64,000 bases of DNA from Verrucomicrobiota bacterium (GCA_025353105.1 JANXRG010000067.1:1-64000); one strand, 5' to 3'. Counted from the first letter of the stretch, positions 35,385 to 44,131 are shown. A program made the numbers and translations. Notes: generated from the sequence alone by a model not told the origin.

Positions 35385-36577
35385 CCAGCCCTCCGCCCGC
35401 TTCCCTCGCCACCCGCACTCGCCCACCGGGAGAATCGCTCGTGCTCGTCGTCGACGATATGCCGCGCAACATCCAGGTGGTGGGCAATCTGTTGCGCGAG
35501 GCCGGCTACCAGGTGGCGGCGGCCACGAGCGGCGCGACGGCCCTGCGCGCGATGCAACAGCGCCCGGCGGACCTCATCGTGCTCGACGTGATGATGCCCG
35601 AGATGGACGGCTACGAAGTCTGCCGGCGCCTGCGCGAGGATCCGGCGACGAGCGAAGTACCGGTCGTGTTCCTGACCGCGGCCGCGGACACGGAGATGCT
35701 CGTGAAGGGATTTGCCGAGGGCGCCGTGGATTACGTCACGAAGCCGTTCAAATCCGCGGAACTGCTGGCCCGCGTGCGGAATCATCTTGATCTGAAACAC
35801 TCGCGCGAATTGCTCGTGCAGAACGCGGAACGGCTGCGACAGCTCGACGACGAGAAGAACGAGTTCCTCGGGATCCTCGCCCACGATTTGAAGAACCCGC
35901 TCGCAGGCGTCGTGGGCTTCGCCGACCTGCTGCTCGACGAGCCGGACATGGATGCGGACGAGCGCTCGGATCACATGCAGATGATTCGAACGTCCGCGCA
36001 ACGCATGATGATGATGGTGCGAAATCTCCTCGACGCGAACGCGATTGAGCGCGGGCAACTTGTGATGGACGTCGCGCCGCATGATCTCGTCGATCTCGTA
36101 AATTTCGTGGTGGAAAGCTTCCGCGCGCGCACCGCCGCGAAAGGCCAGACGCTCGAGGTGCACCGACCCGATGGACCCGTGCCGACGCTGGTGGATCGGA
36201 CGCTGGCCATTCAGGTGTTAGAAAACCTGATTTCCAACGCGGTGAAGTATTCGCCGCCCGGGAAGGCGATCCAGGTCCGCGTGCGGCGCGAACCAGGCCT
36301 CACGCATTTTGAGGTGCAGGACGAGGGACCGGGATTGAGCGAGAGCGACCAACGCAAACTCTTCACGAATTTTGCGCGACTGACCCCGGGGGTCACCGCG
36401 CTCGGAGAGGATTCCACGGGACTCGGTCTTGCGATCGTCAAGCGCGTCGTGCAAGCGATGCGTGGTCGCATTGGCGCCATCAGCCAGCTCGGCCGGGGCA
36501 GCACGTTCTGGGTGAAATTCCCCGCCGCGCATTTGACGCCGCCCGGGGATAATTTGGTGACCAGCGGGGAAGGCTGA
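35381..36577 (+). CDS. Receiver-histidine kinase fusion protein
   Basis: A 398-residue soluble protein. The N-terminal receiver (about 19-138) has acidic pocket D25-D26, phosphoacceptor D69 in LIVLDVMMPEMDG, T99 and K121 in YVTKPF. A short coiled coil leads to HisKA with FLGILAHDLKNPLAGVVGF (His about 168) and HATPase with LENLISNAVKYSPPG, DEGPGLS and GEDSTGLGLAIVKRV. It lacks any output domain, so it likely passes phosphate to another receiver or to the upstream hybrid kinase. Its ATG overlaps the upstream stop (ATGA), which suggests the two are made together as one signalling unit. Confidence 0.93.
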   Translation: MTSPPPASLATRTRPPGESLVLVVDDMPRNIQVVGNLLREAGYQVAAATSGATALRAMQQRPADLIVLDVMMPEMDGYEVCRRLREDPATSEVPVVFLTAAADTEMLVKGFAEGAVDYVTKPFKSAELLARVRNHLDLKHSRELLVQNAERLRQLDDEKNEFLGILAHDLKNPLAGVVGFADLLLDEPDMDADERSDHMQMIRTSAQRMMMMVRNLLDANAIERGQLVMDVAPHDLVDLVNFVVESFRARTAAKGQTLEVHRPDGPVPTLVDRTLAIQVLENLISNAVKYSPPGKAIQVRVRREPGLTHFEVQDEGPGLSESDQRKLFTNFARLTPGVTALGEDSTGLGLAIVKRVVQAMRGRIGAISQLGRGSTFWVKFPAAHLTPPGDNLVTSGEG

Positions 36578-36626
36578 CCGGCGGAGTCGAAGGTCGAGCG
36601 TCGAGTGCCAGAAACGCGGCACGCGC

Positions 36627-36645
36627 CACGGGCAGGATGCCCGTG
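36627..36645. repeat. Short perfect palindrome after the kinase pair
   Basis: CACGGGCA and TGCCCGTG (8 bp) surround a 3-nt loop. It lies 50 bases after the kinase stop in a gap rich in short repeats. It may act as a terminator stem, although no T-run follows, or be a small repeated palindrome. Confidence 0.45.
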
Positions 36646-36708
36646 CCCCAACCTGATTTTCTCGCCCCAGTCTTTACTTCTCCACGCGGCCCCAAGATTC
36701 TGGTGGGT

Positions 36709-37868
36709 ATGACAAATCCCGCCGCCGCCGCCGCTCGTCTTGTTCTTTTCCTGTGTTTGGCTGGCGGCGTTCCGCTCGCCTTTGCGCAAGGCCCGCTTAC
36801 GCCCCCGGGCCCGCCGTTGCCTTCGATGAAGACCCTCGACAGGTCGAGGCTCGCACCATCGTCAACGCCGCCAACACCCCCGGCGACGCCAGCAACAGCT
36901 TCGTCATTTCCCAACCCGGCTCTTACTATCTCACAGGGAATATCAACGGCACGGGCGGGAAAAACGGGATCAGCATTCAGGCCGACGGCGTGACCCTCGA
37001 CCTGAACGGGTTCGCGCTCATCGGCGAGGCGACCGGCTCCGGTATTGGGGTGACGGCGCCGGCGCCCCAGACAAGTCTCTGCGTCCGCAACGGCACGGTC
37101 CGCGGCTGGCGCAGCCACGGCGTGGGGACGCTAAATGCCTCGAGTTCGGTGCTGGAGCGACTGCGGGCTTTCAACAACGGCGGCGATGGCCTGCAGATCA
37201 GCAATGAGTCCGCGGTGCGCGACTGCGTCATGTCGGGCAACATAGGCTTGGGTCTCTTTGGCGGTGACCGCGTCCTGGTGTCGGGGTGCGTCGCCGATAT
37301 CAACACCGGCAGCGGCATCGGGCTCGGGAGCGATGTCGTGGTTGTAAATTGCCTCGTCTCCCGCGGTTTTGCCACCACTGCCCTCTTGGTAGCCGACCGC
37401 AGCACGGTCTCGCGTTGCACCGTGAGCCGCAATGCCGGTACACGGGAATCCAGATTGGCCTGGGATCGAACGTGGCCGATTGCAGCGTCGGTTCCAACAA
37501 CAACGGGATCATTGCGGGTAGCGGCAGCACCGTGCGAAACTGTACCCTCCGCGGCAACACGCAATTCGGCATCTATGTAGCGGCGGGTCAGTGTCATGTC
37601 GTCGGAAACACCTGCGATTCCAACGGGCTGCCCACCAACTCAGCCGCCATCTTCGTCGCAGGCTCCGGCAGCCGGATCGAGGGCAACACTTGCACGAACA
37701 ACTGGGGCGGCTTTAAAGTCATTGCAAATAATTTCGTGGTGCGCAATAGCGCGCGCTAATAGCCCAGGCCTTAATTTCAATCTCTCCACCGGCTCGGCGT
37801 TCGCCGACGACGTTTCTGCCATCGCAGCCTTCTTTTCGACGCAGCCTTGGGCGAACTTTGTCTATTGA
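36709..37868 (+). pseudogene. Secreted right-handed parallel beta-helix protein, broken by three frameshifts
   Basis: A signal peptide (MTNPAAAAARLVLFLCLAGG, ending AFAQ) begins in one frame and reads to SMKTLD near 36840. The sequence continues in a second frame as QVEARTIVNAANTPGDASNS and then SGSYYLTGNI-type and ADGVTLDLNGFALIG text to CTVSRNAG near 37440. A third frame carries TGIQIGLGSNVADCSV to NNFVVRNSAR (TAA 37757-37759). A fourth carries NSPGLNFNLSTGSAFADDVS and ends ISAFFSTQPWANF-like at 37868. The pieces join into one protein of the repetitive beta-helix type with regularly spaced VxxC and GI turns. Three independent frame changes make decay likely, unless the assembly is poor here. 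Confidence 0.85.
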
Positions 37869-37908
37869 ATTCAAATAACGCCATCGAGTTTCCCGTCGAT
37901 CGAACTCC

Positions 37909-38430
37909 CTAATCCGCCATCCGCACCACCCAGACGGGGCACGTCGCGTGGCGCAGCACGCGCTCGGCCACGCTGCCGAGGAAGAGATGCCGGAGGCCCG
38001 TGTAACCGTGGGTGGAGATCACAATGAGATCCTGTTTCAATTTCGCCGCCATCTCCACGATCTTCTCCGCCGGGCGCCCGGTCACGAAGACGGCATGAAT
38101 CGCCGGACCTGGCGCGGCTTTTACTGTGGTCTGAAGCTCGGTCAGCAGCTTGCGCGCGTCATCCTCGGCGCGCTGCGCGCATTCGACCATCTGCGCGGAG
38201 ACGGTTTCGTAAGCGAGATTGATCGGCTCAAACACGTGCAGCAGCGTCAGCCGCGCGTCAAACTGCTCCGCCAGCGAGCGGGCGTAATTCAACGCATCAT
38301 GGGCGTGCGACGAGAAATCCGTCGGGACCAGGATCCGTTTGATCCGCATCGACGCGGGTCGGGAAAAGACCGGTTTCGCGCGCAGCGCGGGACCGACGGA
38401 CGCCTTCGTCGCGGGGGATGACTTTTTCAT
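37909..38430 (-). CDS. Universal stress protein (UspA family)
   Basis: 173 residues, or 146 if the internal ATG at 38349 is used. The Usp fold starts MRIKRILVPTDFSSHAHDAL and contains LTLLHVFEP. It closes with the ATP-binding pattern ISTHGYTGLRHLFLGSVAER then VLRHATCPVWVV, matching G-x2-G-x9-G-S, so it is likely an ATP-binding type. The extra 27 N-terminal residues are basic and low in complexity. It is monocistronic and convergent with the broken beta-helix gene. Confidence 0.92.
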   Translation of the reverse strand: MKKSSPATKASVGPALRAKPVFSRPASMRIKRILVPTDFSSHAHDALNYARSLAEQFDARLTLLHVFEPINLAYETVSAQMVECAQRAEDDARKLLTELQTTVKAAPGPAIHAVFVTGRPAEKIVEMAAKLKQDLIVISTHGYTGLRHLFLGSVAERVLRHATCPVWVVRMAD

Positions 38431-38498
38431 GGCGGATTCATTCCAAGCGCAAAAGCGCTCTGCTGTCGACAGTCGATCCCGATGCAGGGTTCAAAATG

Positions 38499-38598
38499 GG
38501 TGGAACGCGATCTCCGAGCGCGTTGACAAAAGCAAATGCAGCCCGCCCCCGCGGGCTGCCAAGCCCTTCGCCAACGCGCCCGGAGGTCGCGTTCCACC
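38499..38598. repeat. Palindromic intergenic repeat, copy A
   Basis: A 100-nt element whose 27-nt outer arms (38499-38525 and 38572-38598) are inverted repeats with two mismatches. Inside is a second stem, 9 bp (GCAGCCCGC/GCGGGCTGC) around CCCC. The right arm and adjoining sequence are repeated in copy B at 39740-39832, in the same orientation. It has no coding capacity; it resembles REP/BIME-type or non-autonomous mobile palindromes. The remainder of 38431-38660 shows nothing else. Confidence 0.8.
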
Positions 38599-38660
38599 CT
38601 GATCACACGAGCCCGCGAAATAGCGTTGCCACTCGGAAATTCATCGTACTGTTGCCTTCC

Positions 38661-39737
38661 ATGAATCTTCGTCTCCTCAAGCGGTTGTCCCTCCCACTGA
38701 TCCTCGCCGGGTTTGGCCTGCCCCCGGCGTCGACGGCCCGCGCCGCGGATGAAATCCCGCCCGAACTAAAATACCGCGTTCTCCGCCGCGTTCCCCTCGA
38801 AGGCGAAACGGGCTGGGACTATCTGGTTGCGAGCGGTGAAAAACGTCGCTTGTACGTGACCCGTGGGACCCACGTGTCCGTGCTCGACGCGGACAGCGGT
38901 GACGTCGTCGGAAAGGTCGCCGACACGCCTGGCGTGCATGGCGTGGCGCTCGCGCCCGCGCTCGGCCGCGGCTTCACCAGCAATGGCCGCGACGATTCCG
39001 TCACGATCTTCGACCTCAAATCCCTCGCGCCGATCGGCAAAGTGAAGACCGGTGCAAATCCCGACGCGATTATCTACGAGCCGGTGACCCGGCGCGTCTT
39101 CGTTTTCAACGGCCGGAGCAAGGACGCCACCGTCATCGACGCGGAACGCGACACCGTGCTCGGGACGCTTCCGGTCGGCGGCAAACCTGAATTCGCGGCC
39201 GTGGACGGGGCTGGCATGGTTTTCGTCAATATCGAGGACACGAACGAGCTCATCGCGATCGAGGCGAAGAGCATGACCATCAAATCACGCTGGCCACTCG
39301 CGCCCGGTACCGATCCGACCGGTCTGGCCATCGATCCGAAGAGTCGGCGGCTTTTCGTGGGCTGCGGCAACAAGCAGCTCGTCGTCGTCAACGCGGACAC
39401 CGGCAAGGTCGTGACCACGCTCGACATCGGCGCCGGCGTGGACGCGGTCGAATTCGATGCGTTGGCTGGTGGCATCTTCACGTCGAATGGCGTCGATGGG
39501 ACGCTGACACTCGCGCGTCAGGAATCGCCGGAGAAATTCCGCGGGGTCGACACGGTGCCGACGCAAAAGGGTGGTCGGACGATGGCGTTCGATTCGTGGA
39601 CCCGGCACATTTTCATCGTCGCCGCGAAATACGGCCCACCGCCGGCGGCGACCGCCGAGCAGCCGAACCCGCGTCCGCCGATTCTGGCAGGGAGCGTCAG
39701 CTTGATCGAACTGGCGCCACTGGCCGAGGTGCGCTGA
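38661..39737 (+). CDS. Secreted YncE-like beta-propeller (YVTN/NHL-type) protein
   Basis: 358 residues with a signal peptide (LPLILAGFGLPPASTARA) then a seven-bladed propeller-like set of repeats. Examples are RLYVTRGTHVSVLDADSGDV, GFTSNGRDDSVTIFDLKSL, RVFVFNGRSKDATVIDAERD, RLFVGCGNKQLVVVNADTGK and GGIFTSNGVDGTLTLAR. No catalytic residues are recognised; such proteins often bind partners or redox ligands in the periplasm. ATG 38661 directly precedes the signal peptide. The gene is bracketed by two related palindromic elements, one ending 62 bases upstream and one starting 3 bases after the stop. Confidence 0.87.
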   Translation: MNLRLLKRLSLPLILAGFGLPPASTARAADEIPPELKYRVLRRVPLEGETGWDYLVASGEKRRLYVTRGTHVSVLDADSGDVVGKVADTPGVHGVALAPALGRGFTSNGRDDSVTIFDLKSLAPIGKVKTGANPDAIIYEPVTRRVFVFNGRSKDATVIDAERDTVLGTLPVGGKPEFAAVDGAGMVFVNIEDTNELIAIEAKSMTIKSRWPLAPGTDPTGLAIDPKSRRLFVGCGNKQLVVVNADTGKVVTTLDIGAGVDAVEFDALAGGIFTSNGVDGTLTLARQESPEKFRGVDTVPTQKGGRTMAFDSWTRHIFIVAAKYGPPPAATAEQPNPRPPILAGSVSLIELAPLAEVR

Positions 39738-39739
39738 AA

Positions 39740-39832
39740 GGTGGAACACGACCGCGTTGGCAAAAAACGATTTTAACCCGCGCCCGCGGGCGGCCAAGCC
39801 CTTGCCAACGCGCCCGGAGGTCGCGTTCCACC
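39740..39832. repeat. Palindromic intergenic repeat, copy B
   Basis: A 93-nt element related to copy A at 38499-38598. The right arm (39804-39832) is identical over 29 nt to copy A, including the run ending TCGCGTTCCACC. The left arm is shortened by about 6-7 nt, which leaves an imperfect outer stem. It starts 3 bases after the beta-propeller stop and could form a terminator-like structure. Confidence 0.78.
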
Positions 39833-39896
39833 TTGAGCACGCACGCTCGCGAATTTGCCTCGCGACTCGGGCGCGGCGAACCGATATTTCGCGTTG

Positions 39897-41090
39897 ATGA
39901 GTTCGACCCAGGTGCCATCCATCCCCGACTTGATCCCGCGCATCCGCGAGTTCGTGGACCATGAATTAATCCCGCTCGAACCCGCGTTCCTGAAGAATGC
40001 GCAGGCCCTCGAACCCGCGCTGCACCAGCTGCGCGGTCGCGTGAAGGAACTCGGCCTTTGGGGGCTGGCCCTGCCAGCCGATCTCGGCGGCCACGCGCTG
40101 CGCCTCACCGACTTTGCGCTGGTGTCGGAGGAACTCGGGCGCACCCCGATCGGGCACTTCGTCTTCGGCTGCCAGGCGCCCGACATCGGCAACCTCGAGC
40201 TGTTGCACCTGCACGCGACAGCAGAACAGCGGACGAAATTTCTCGAACCGCTGGCTGCCGGCCTGACGCGTTCGTGCTTCGCGATGACGGAGCCGGAAAG
40301 CGCCGGCTCCAATCCCACCGCGCTCACCACCCGGGCCGTGCGCGAAGGCGATGAATACGTGATTAACGGCCACAAATGGTTCGCCTCCAGCGCCGACGGC
40401 GCGAGTTTCGCGATCATCATGGCCGTGACAAATCCGGAGGCGGCGACCCACCAGCGAGCCACGATGCTGATTGCCCCGACGGACCAGCCCGGTTGGAAAT
40501 TTGTGCGCAACATTTCGGTGATGGGCGAGGCGCACGGCGGCTATTTTTCGCACGCAGAAATTCGCCTCGAGAATTTGCGCGTCCCCGTCGCGAACCGCCT
40601 CGGCGCCGAGGGCGAGGGTTTTAAGCTCGCCCAACAGCGGCTGGGTCCCGGACGCATCCATCATTGCATGCGCTGGATCGGCCTCTGCGCCCGCGCCCAG
40701 GAGGAGCTCTGCCGGCGCGCCGTGGCGCGGGAGATTTCTCCGGGCGTGAAACTGGCCGACACGCAAATCGCCCAGATGTGGATCGCGGAGAATGCCGCCG
40801 ACATCGCCTGCTCGCGCGCGCTTGCGCTGCAGGTGGCCGCCCGCGCCGAAGCCGACGGATTCAAGGCGGCCCGCGAGGACATCTCGATCATCAAGTTTCA
40901 GGTCGCGGGCGCGCTCCAGCGCGTGCTCGATCGCGCGCTGCAGGCGCATGGCGCGCTCGGCATGACCGACGACACCATCATCGCGTGGGCCTTCCGGCAC
41001 GAGCGCGCGGCGCGGATCTACGACGGGCCGGACGAGGTGCACAAGCTGTCGGTCGCGCGCCAAATCCTCAAGCGCTTTGGCCGGTCATGA
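39897..41090 (+). CDS. Acyl-CoA dehydrogenase family protein
   Basis: A 397-residue flavoprotein oxidising acyl-CoA to enoyl-CoA with electrons to ETF. The N-terminal helical domain begins IPRIREFVDHELIPLEP. The middle beta domain contains FAMTEPESAGSNPTAL and INGHKWFASSADGA. The C-terminal helical domain has KFQVAGALQRVLDRALQAHG and RAARIYDGPDEVHKLSVARQ. Near the catalytic position the motif reads YDGPDEVH, as in the long-branched/ACAD10-11-like group, where the base may be Asp. It overlaps the phosphotransferase gene by 4 bases, a pairing seen in ACAD10/11-type systems for 4-hydroxy acids. Confidence 0.92.
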   Translation: MSSTQVPSIPDLIPRIREFVDHELIPLEPAFLKNAQALEPALHQLRGRVKELGLWGLALPADLGGHALRLTDFALVSEELGRTPIGHFVFGCQAPDIGNLELLHLHATAEQRTKFLEPLAAGLTRSCFAMTEPESAGSNPTALTTRAVREGDEYVINGHKWFASSADGASFAIIMAVTNPEAATHQRATMLIAPTDQPGWKFVRNISVMGEAHGGYFSHAEIRLENLRVPVANRLGAEGEGFKLAQQRLGPGRIHHCMRWIGLCARAQEELCRRAVAREISPGVKLADTQIAQMWIAENAADIACSRALALQVAARAEADGFKAAREDISIIKFQVAGALQRVLDRALQAHGALGMTDDTIIAWAFRHERAARIYDGPDEVHKLSVARQILKRFGRS

Positions 41091-42148
41091 GCGTGTCGTC
41101 CGATGAAGCGGGTCGCGTGCGCGAATCCGAGAATTTCGACGCGGCGCGCATCGTGCCGTTTCTGCGCGCCCAGATCGCGGATCTCGCCGACGGGCCGGTG
41201 GAGCTCCGGCAGTTCCAAGCGGGCGCCTCGAACCTGACCTATCTCCTCCGCATCGGAGCGCGGGAAATGATCCTCCGCCGCCCGCCCGCGGGCACCAAGC
41301 CGAAGTCAGGTCATGACATGGCGCGCGAGTTCGAGGTACTCGCCCGCCTCCATCCGCATTTCCCGTGTCCGCGTCCGCTCGCGTTCTGCGCGGATGCGTC
41401 GCTCATCGGGTCCGAATTCTACGTTATGGAGAAGATCGAGGGCGTGATTCTCCGGCGCGATCTCCCCGCCGGGCTCTCGTATCGGCCGGCGGAGGCGCGG
41501 ACGCTGTGCGGGAGCCTGATCGACATGCAAATCCGGCTGCACACGCTCGATTATGCGGCCATTGGCCTGGGCGATTTCGGCAGGCCGGCGGGTTATGTGG
41601 AACGCCAGGTCAGCGGCTGGAGCGAGCGCTTTCGCCGTGCCCGGACCGATGATGTGCCTGACTATGAGGAAATCATGACGTGGCTGCAGGATCGGATGCC
41701 GGATGATGCGCCGCGGCCGGGGATCGTCCACAACGATTTCCGGTTCGACAACGTCGTGCTCTCGCCTGCGGACAACCGCACGATTATGGGCGTGCTTGAT
41801 TGGGAGATGTGCACACTGGGGGATCCGCTGATGGACCTCGGCTGTTCCCTGGCCTACTGGGTCGAGGCGACCGACCCCGCGCCGATGCAGGGTTTGCGAA
41901 TGCAACCGTCCCATCTGCCGGGGATGATGACACGCCGGGAGATCGTCGAGTACTACGCGGCCCACGCCGACCGGACGATTGTCGACTTCACTTTTTACTA
42001 CGTCTTCGGTCTCTTTCGTCTCGCGGTAATCGCGCAGCAGATTTATTTCCGCTGGAAGCTGGGCCAGTCAAAGAACCCGCGCTTCCAGTCGTTCGGGATG
42101 TTCGTCTCGGTGCTGTCGGACGCCGTCTCGCGGGCGATGACGCGGTAG
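41087..42148 (+). CDS. Phosphotransferase family protein (APH fold, ACAD10/11-associated)
   Basis: A 353-residue kinase-like protein. LRQFQAGASNLTYLLRIG and EMILRRPPAGTKPKSGHDM form the nucleotide-binding lobe. FYVMEKIEGVILRRDLP is the hinge. IVHNDFRFDNVVLS is the catalytic Brenner-type loop and GVLDWEMCTLGDPLMDLG the metal-binding loop. This group phosphorylates small molecules; fused to acyl-CoA dehydrogenase in ACAD10/11, it phosphorylates 4-hydroxyacyl-CoA so that the dehydrogenase partner can remove the oxygen. ATGA overlap with the dehydrogenase here makes the same division of labour likely, but the substrate is inference. Confidence 0.88.
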   Translation: MSVSSDEAGRVRESENFDAARIVPFLRAQIADLADGPVELRQFQAGASNLTYLLRIGAREMILRRPPAGTKPKSGHDMAREFEVLARLHPHFPCPRPLAFCADASLIGSEFYVMEKIEGVILRRDLPAGLSYRPAEARTLCGSLIDMQIRLHTLDYAAIGLGDFGRPAGYVERQVSGWSERFRRARTDDVPDYEEIMTWLQDRMPDDAPRPGIVHNDFRFDNVVLSPADNRTIMGVLDWEMCTLGDPLMDLGCSLAYWVEATDPAPMQGLRMQPSHLPGMMTRREIVEYYAAHADRTIVDFTFYYVFGLFRLAVIAQQIYFRWKLGQSKNPRFQSFGMFVSVLSDAVSRAMTR

Positions 42149-42241
42149 CGCAAATTCGCAGGATGGTCGCTGCCGGCTTGACCCCGGTTGGGCGGAATCG
42201 TAACCTGAAGGACACCACGGATTTCGCCCCCTGACCCACGC

Positions 42242-42793
42242 ATGCAAACCCCGACTTTCCCGGCGTGTCTCCGACCCCTGGTCGATTACCTGAACGACCT
42301 GGAGCGTCGCGCATCCATCGAGCGCGTGCAGCAATTGCTCGAAGCAACGAACCTGACGCTGGAGGACGTGCGCGAGTTCGTGGATTTCGACCAGGCGAAT
42401 TACCGCCGGAACCTCGTCACGATGGGTCCGTGGTACGAAATCCTCATCATCTGCTGGCGCAGCGGCCAGCGCAGCCCGATTCACAATCACGCGGCGTCCA
42501 CCTGCGGCCTCAAGGTCCTGCAGGGCGTGTGCAGCGAGACGATTTTCAGCCGCTCCAAGTGCGGCCAGGTGGTCGCGTGCAGCACGCGGGAGCTGACGGC
42601 CGGCCACATCTGCGCCTCGCAGGACGACGACACGCACCAGGTCTCGAACCTCGAGCCGCGCGGAAGCGACCTGGTCACCCTGCACATCTATTCACCGCCG
42701 TTGCGCGCGATGAAGAAATTCTCGATCACGGACAGCCAGAGCGAAGACTGGCGGCCGCCGGTGTTCGACTTCATGGGTGGGGACGGGATTTAG
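42242..42793 (+). CDS. cdo: Cysteine dioxygenase type I
   Basis: A 183-residue cupin iron enzyme oxidising cysteine to cysteine sulfinate. The metal ligands are visible: H81 and H83 in SPIHNHAASTCGLKVLQG, and H132 in DDDTHQVSN. C88 sits in the same motif, and Y150 in TLHIYSPPL is placed to form the Cys-Tyr thioether cofactor known in many CDOs. The length is typical of bacterial CDO. It is 93 bases downstream of the phosphotransferase and convergent with the MHS transporter that begins the sulfonate island, so both loci touch organosulfur chemistry. Confidence 0.93.
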   Translation: MQTPTFPACLRPLVDYLNDLERRASIERVQQLLEATNLTLEDVREFVDFDQANYRRNLVTMGPWYEILIICWRSGQRSPIHNHAASTCGLKVLQGVCSETIFSRSKCGQVVACSTRELTAGHICASQDDDTHQVSNLEPRGSDLVTLHIYSPPLRAMKKFSITDSQSEDWRPPVFDFMGGDGI

Positions 42794-42802
42794 CCGCCGG
42801 CT

Positions 42803-44131
42803 TCACTCCAGCATCGGTTTGCCGGAACGCTCCGTCATGGTGAAGGCGGCGAACACGCTGATCAGACTGACCAGGAAAACGTACCCGCAGACCAGCCAGG
42901 GCTTTCCGTCCGCCTTTTGCAGGAGCGACGTGGCGATCAAGGGCGTGAGTCCGCTCGCGAAAATACCGGAAAATTGGTACACAAACGAGACGCCGGTGTA
43001 GCGGACACGCGTCGTGAACAATTCCGAAAAGAGGGCCGCCTCCGGGCCATAGACCGCCGGGTAGACGAAGCCGAACGGGATGAGGATCGCGACAAAAATC
43101 CACAGCGGATCACGCGTGGCCGTGATAAGCCAAAAGGCCGGGAAGCAAAGCACGCCCGAGGCGATGGCGCCCCACATGAAAACCTTCCTCCGGCCGATTC
43201 GATCCGAAAGCCGGCCGAAGAACGGAATCATGAAAATCATCACGAACGCCGCGGCCGTGACCATCAACAGCGCCTGCGTGCGTGGCAGCTTGATGGCGGC
43301 CGACGTCAGGAAGCTGATGAGGAAAACGCCGTAGAGATTGAACCCGACCCCCTCGATGTAGCGCGCGCCCATGCCTTGGAATACCTCCTTGGTGCTGCTG
43401 CGAAAGAGCTCCACGAACGGCACGGCAGCATGTGTGCGGGACTCCTGCACCTTGCGAAACGCCGGCGTTTCATACAGACGCGAGCGAATGTAGATGCCCA
43501 CGAGCACAAGCAGCGCACTCAACAGGAACGCGACGCGCCAGCCCCACCGGAGAAATTGATCCTCCGGCAGCCGCGACAGGAGCGCGACCACGCCGGTGCT
43601 CAGCGCCAGGCCGGCGGGCACGCCCACCTGCGGCCAACTCCCGTAAAAGCCACGTTTCTTGTCCGGGGCATATTCCACGGCCATCAACACCGCGCCGCCC
43701 CACTCGCCGCCGATGCCGATGCCCTGAAAGATGCGGAGAATAACGAGGATGATCGGCGCCGCGATGCCGATGCTCGCGTAGGTGGGCACCAAGCCAATGG
43801 CAAATGTCGCCACGCCCATGATCACGAGCGTCAGCACGAGAATGCGCTTGCGACCGAGCCGGTCGCCGAAGTGCCCGAAGATGATGCCGCCGAGCGGCCG
43901 CGCCACAAATCCCACGGCAAACGTCGCATAGGCGAGCAGCGTGCCGACGAACGGATCGACATTCGGGAAAAACAACTTGTTGAAGACGAGCCCGGCGACC
44001 ACGCCGTAGAGAAAGAAGTCGTACCACTCGATGATGCAGCCAATGGCACTGGCGAGTGCCACCCGCTGGATCGAGGACGTCTGTTCATCGGCCACCGTAC
44101 CGGGAATAACCACTTGCGGGGGAGTGCTCAT
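42803..44131 (-). CDS. MHS-family MFS transporter (metabolite:H+ symporter), isethionate/sulfonate uptake candidate
   Basis: A 442-residue 12-helix permease. The MHS-type start IIEWYDFFLYGVVAGLVFNKLF, the loop 2-3 motif FGHFGDRLGRKRILVLTL and RIFQGIGIGGEWGGAVLM are diagnostic of the MHS subfamily (ShiA/KgtP/ProP relatives). It imports a small organic anion or zwitterion with protons. It diverges from the GMC dehydrogenase across 195 bases that contain the shared operator-like motif, so isethionate or a related sulfonate is a reasonable cargo; choline/betaine-like cargo is the alternative. ATG 44131 was chosen at the family start; a longer frame reaches 44239. Confidence 0.88.
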   Translation of the reverse strand: MSTPPQVVIPGTVADEQTSSIQRVALASAIGCIIEWYDFFLYGVVAGLVFNKLFFPNVDPFVGTLLAYATFAVGFVARPLGGIIFGHFGDRLGRKRILVLTLVIMGVATFAIGLVPTYASIGIAAPIILVILRIFQGIGIGGEWGGAVLMAVEYAPDKKRGFYGSWPQVGVPAGLALSTGVVALLSRLPEDQFLRWGWRVAFLLSALLVLVGIYIRSRLYETPAFRKVQESRTHAAVPFVELFRSSTKEVFQGMGARYIEGVGFNLYGVFLISFLTSAAIKLPRTQALLMVTAAAFVMIFMIPFFGRLSDRIGRRKVFMWGAIASGVLCFPAFWLITATRDPLWIFVAILIPFGFVYPAVYGPEAALFSELFTTRVRYTGVSFVYQFSGIFASGLTPLIATSLLQKADGKPWLVCGYVFLVSLISVFAAFTMTERSGKPMLE

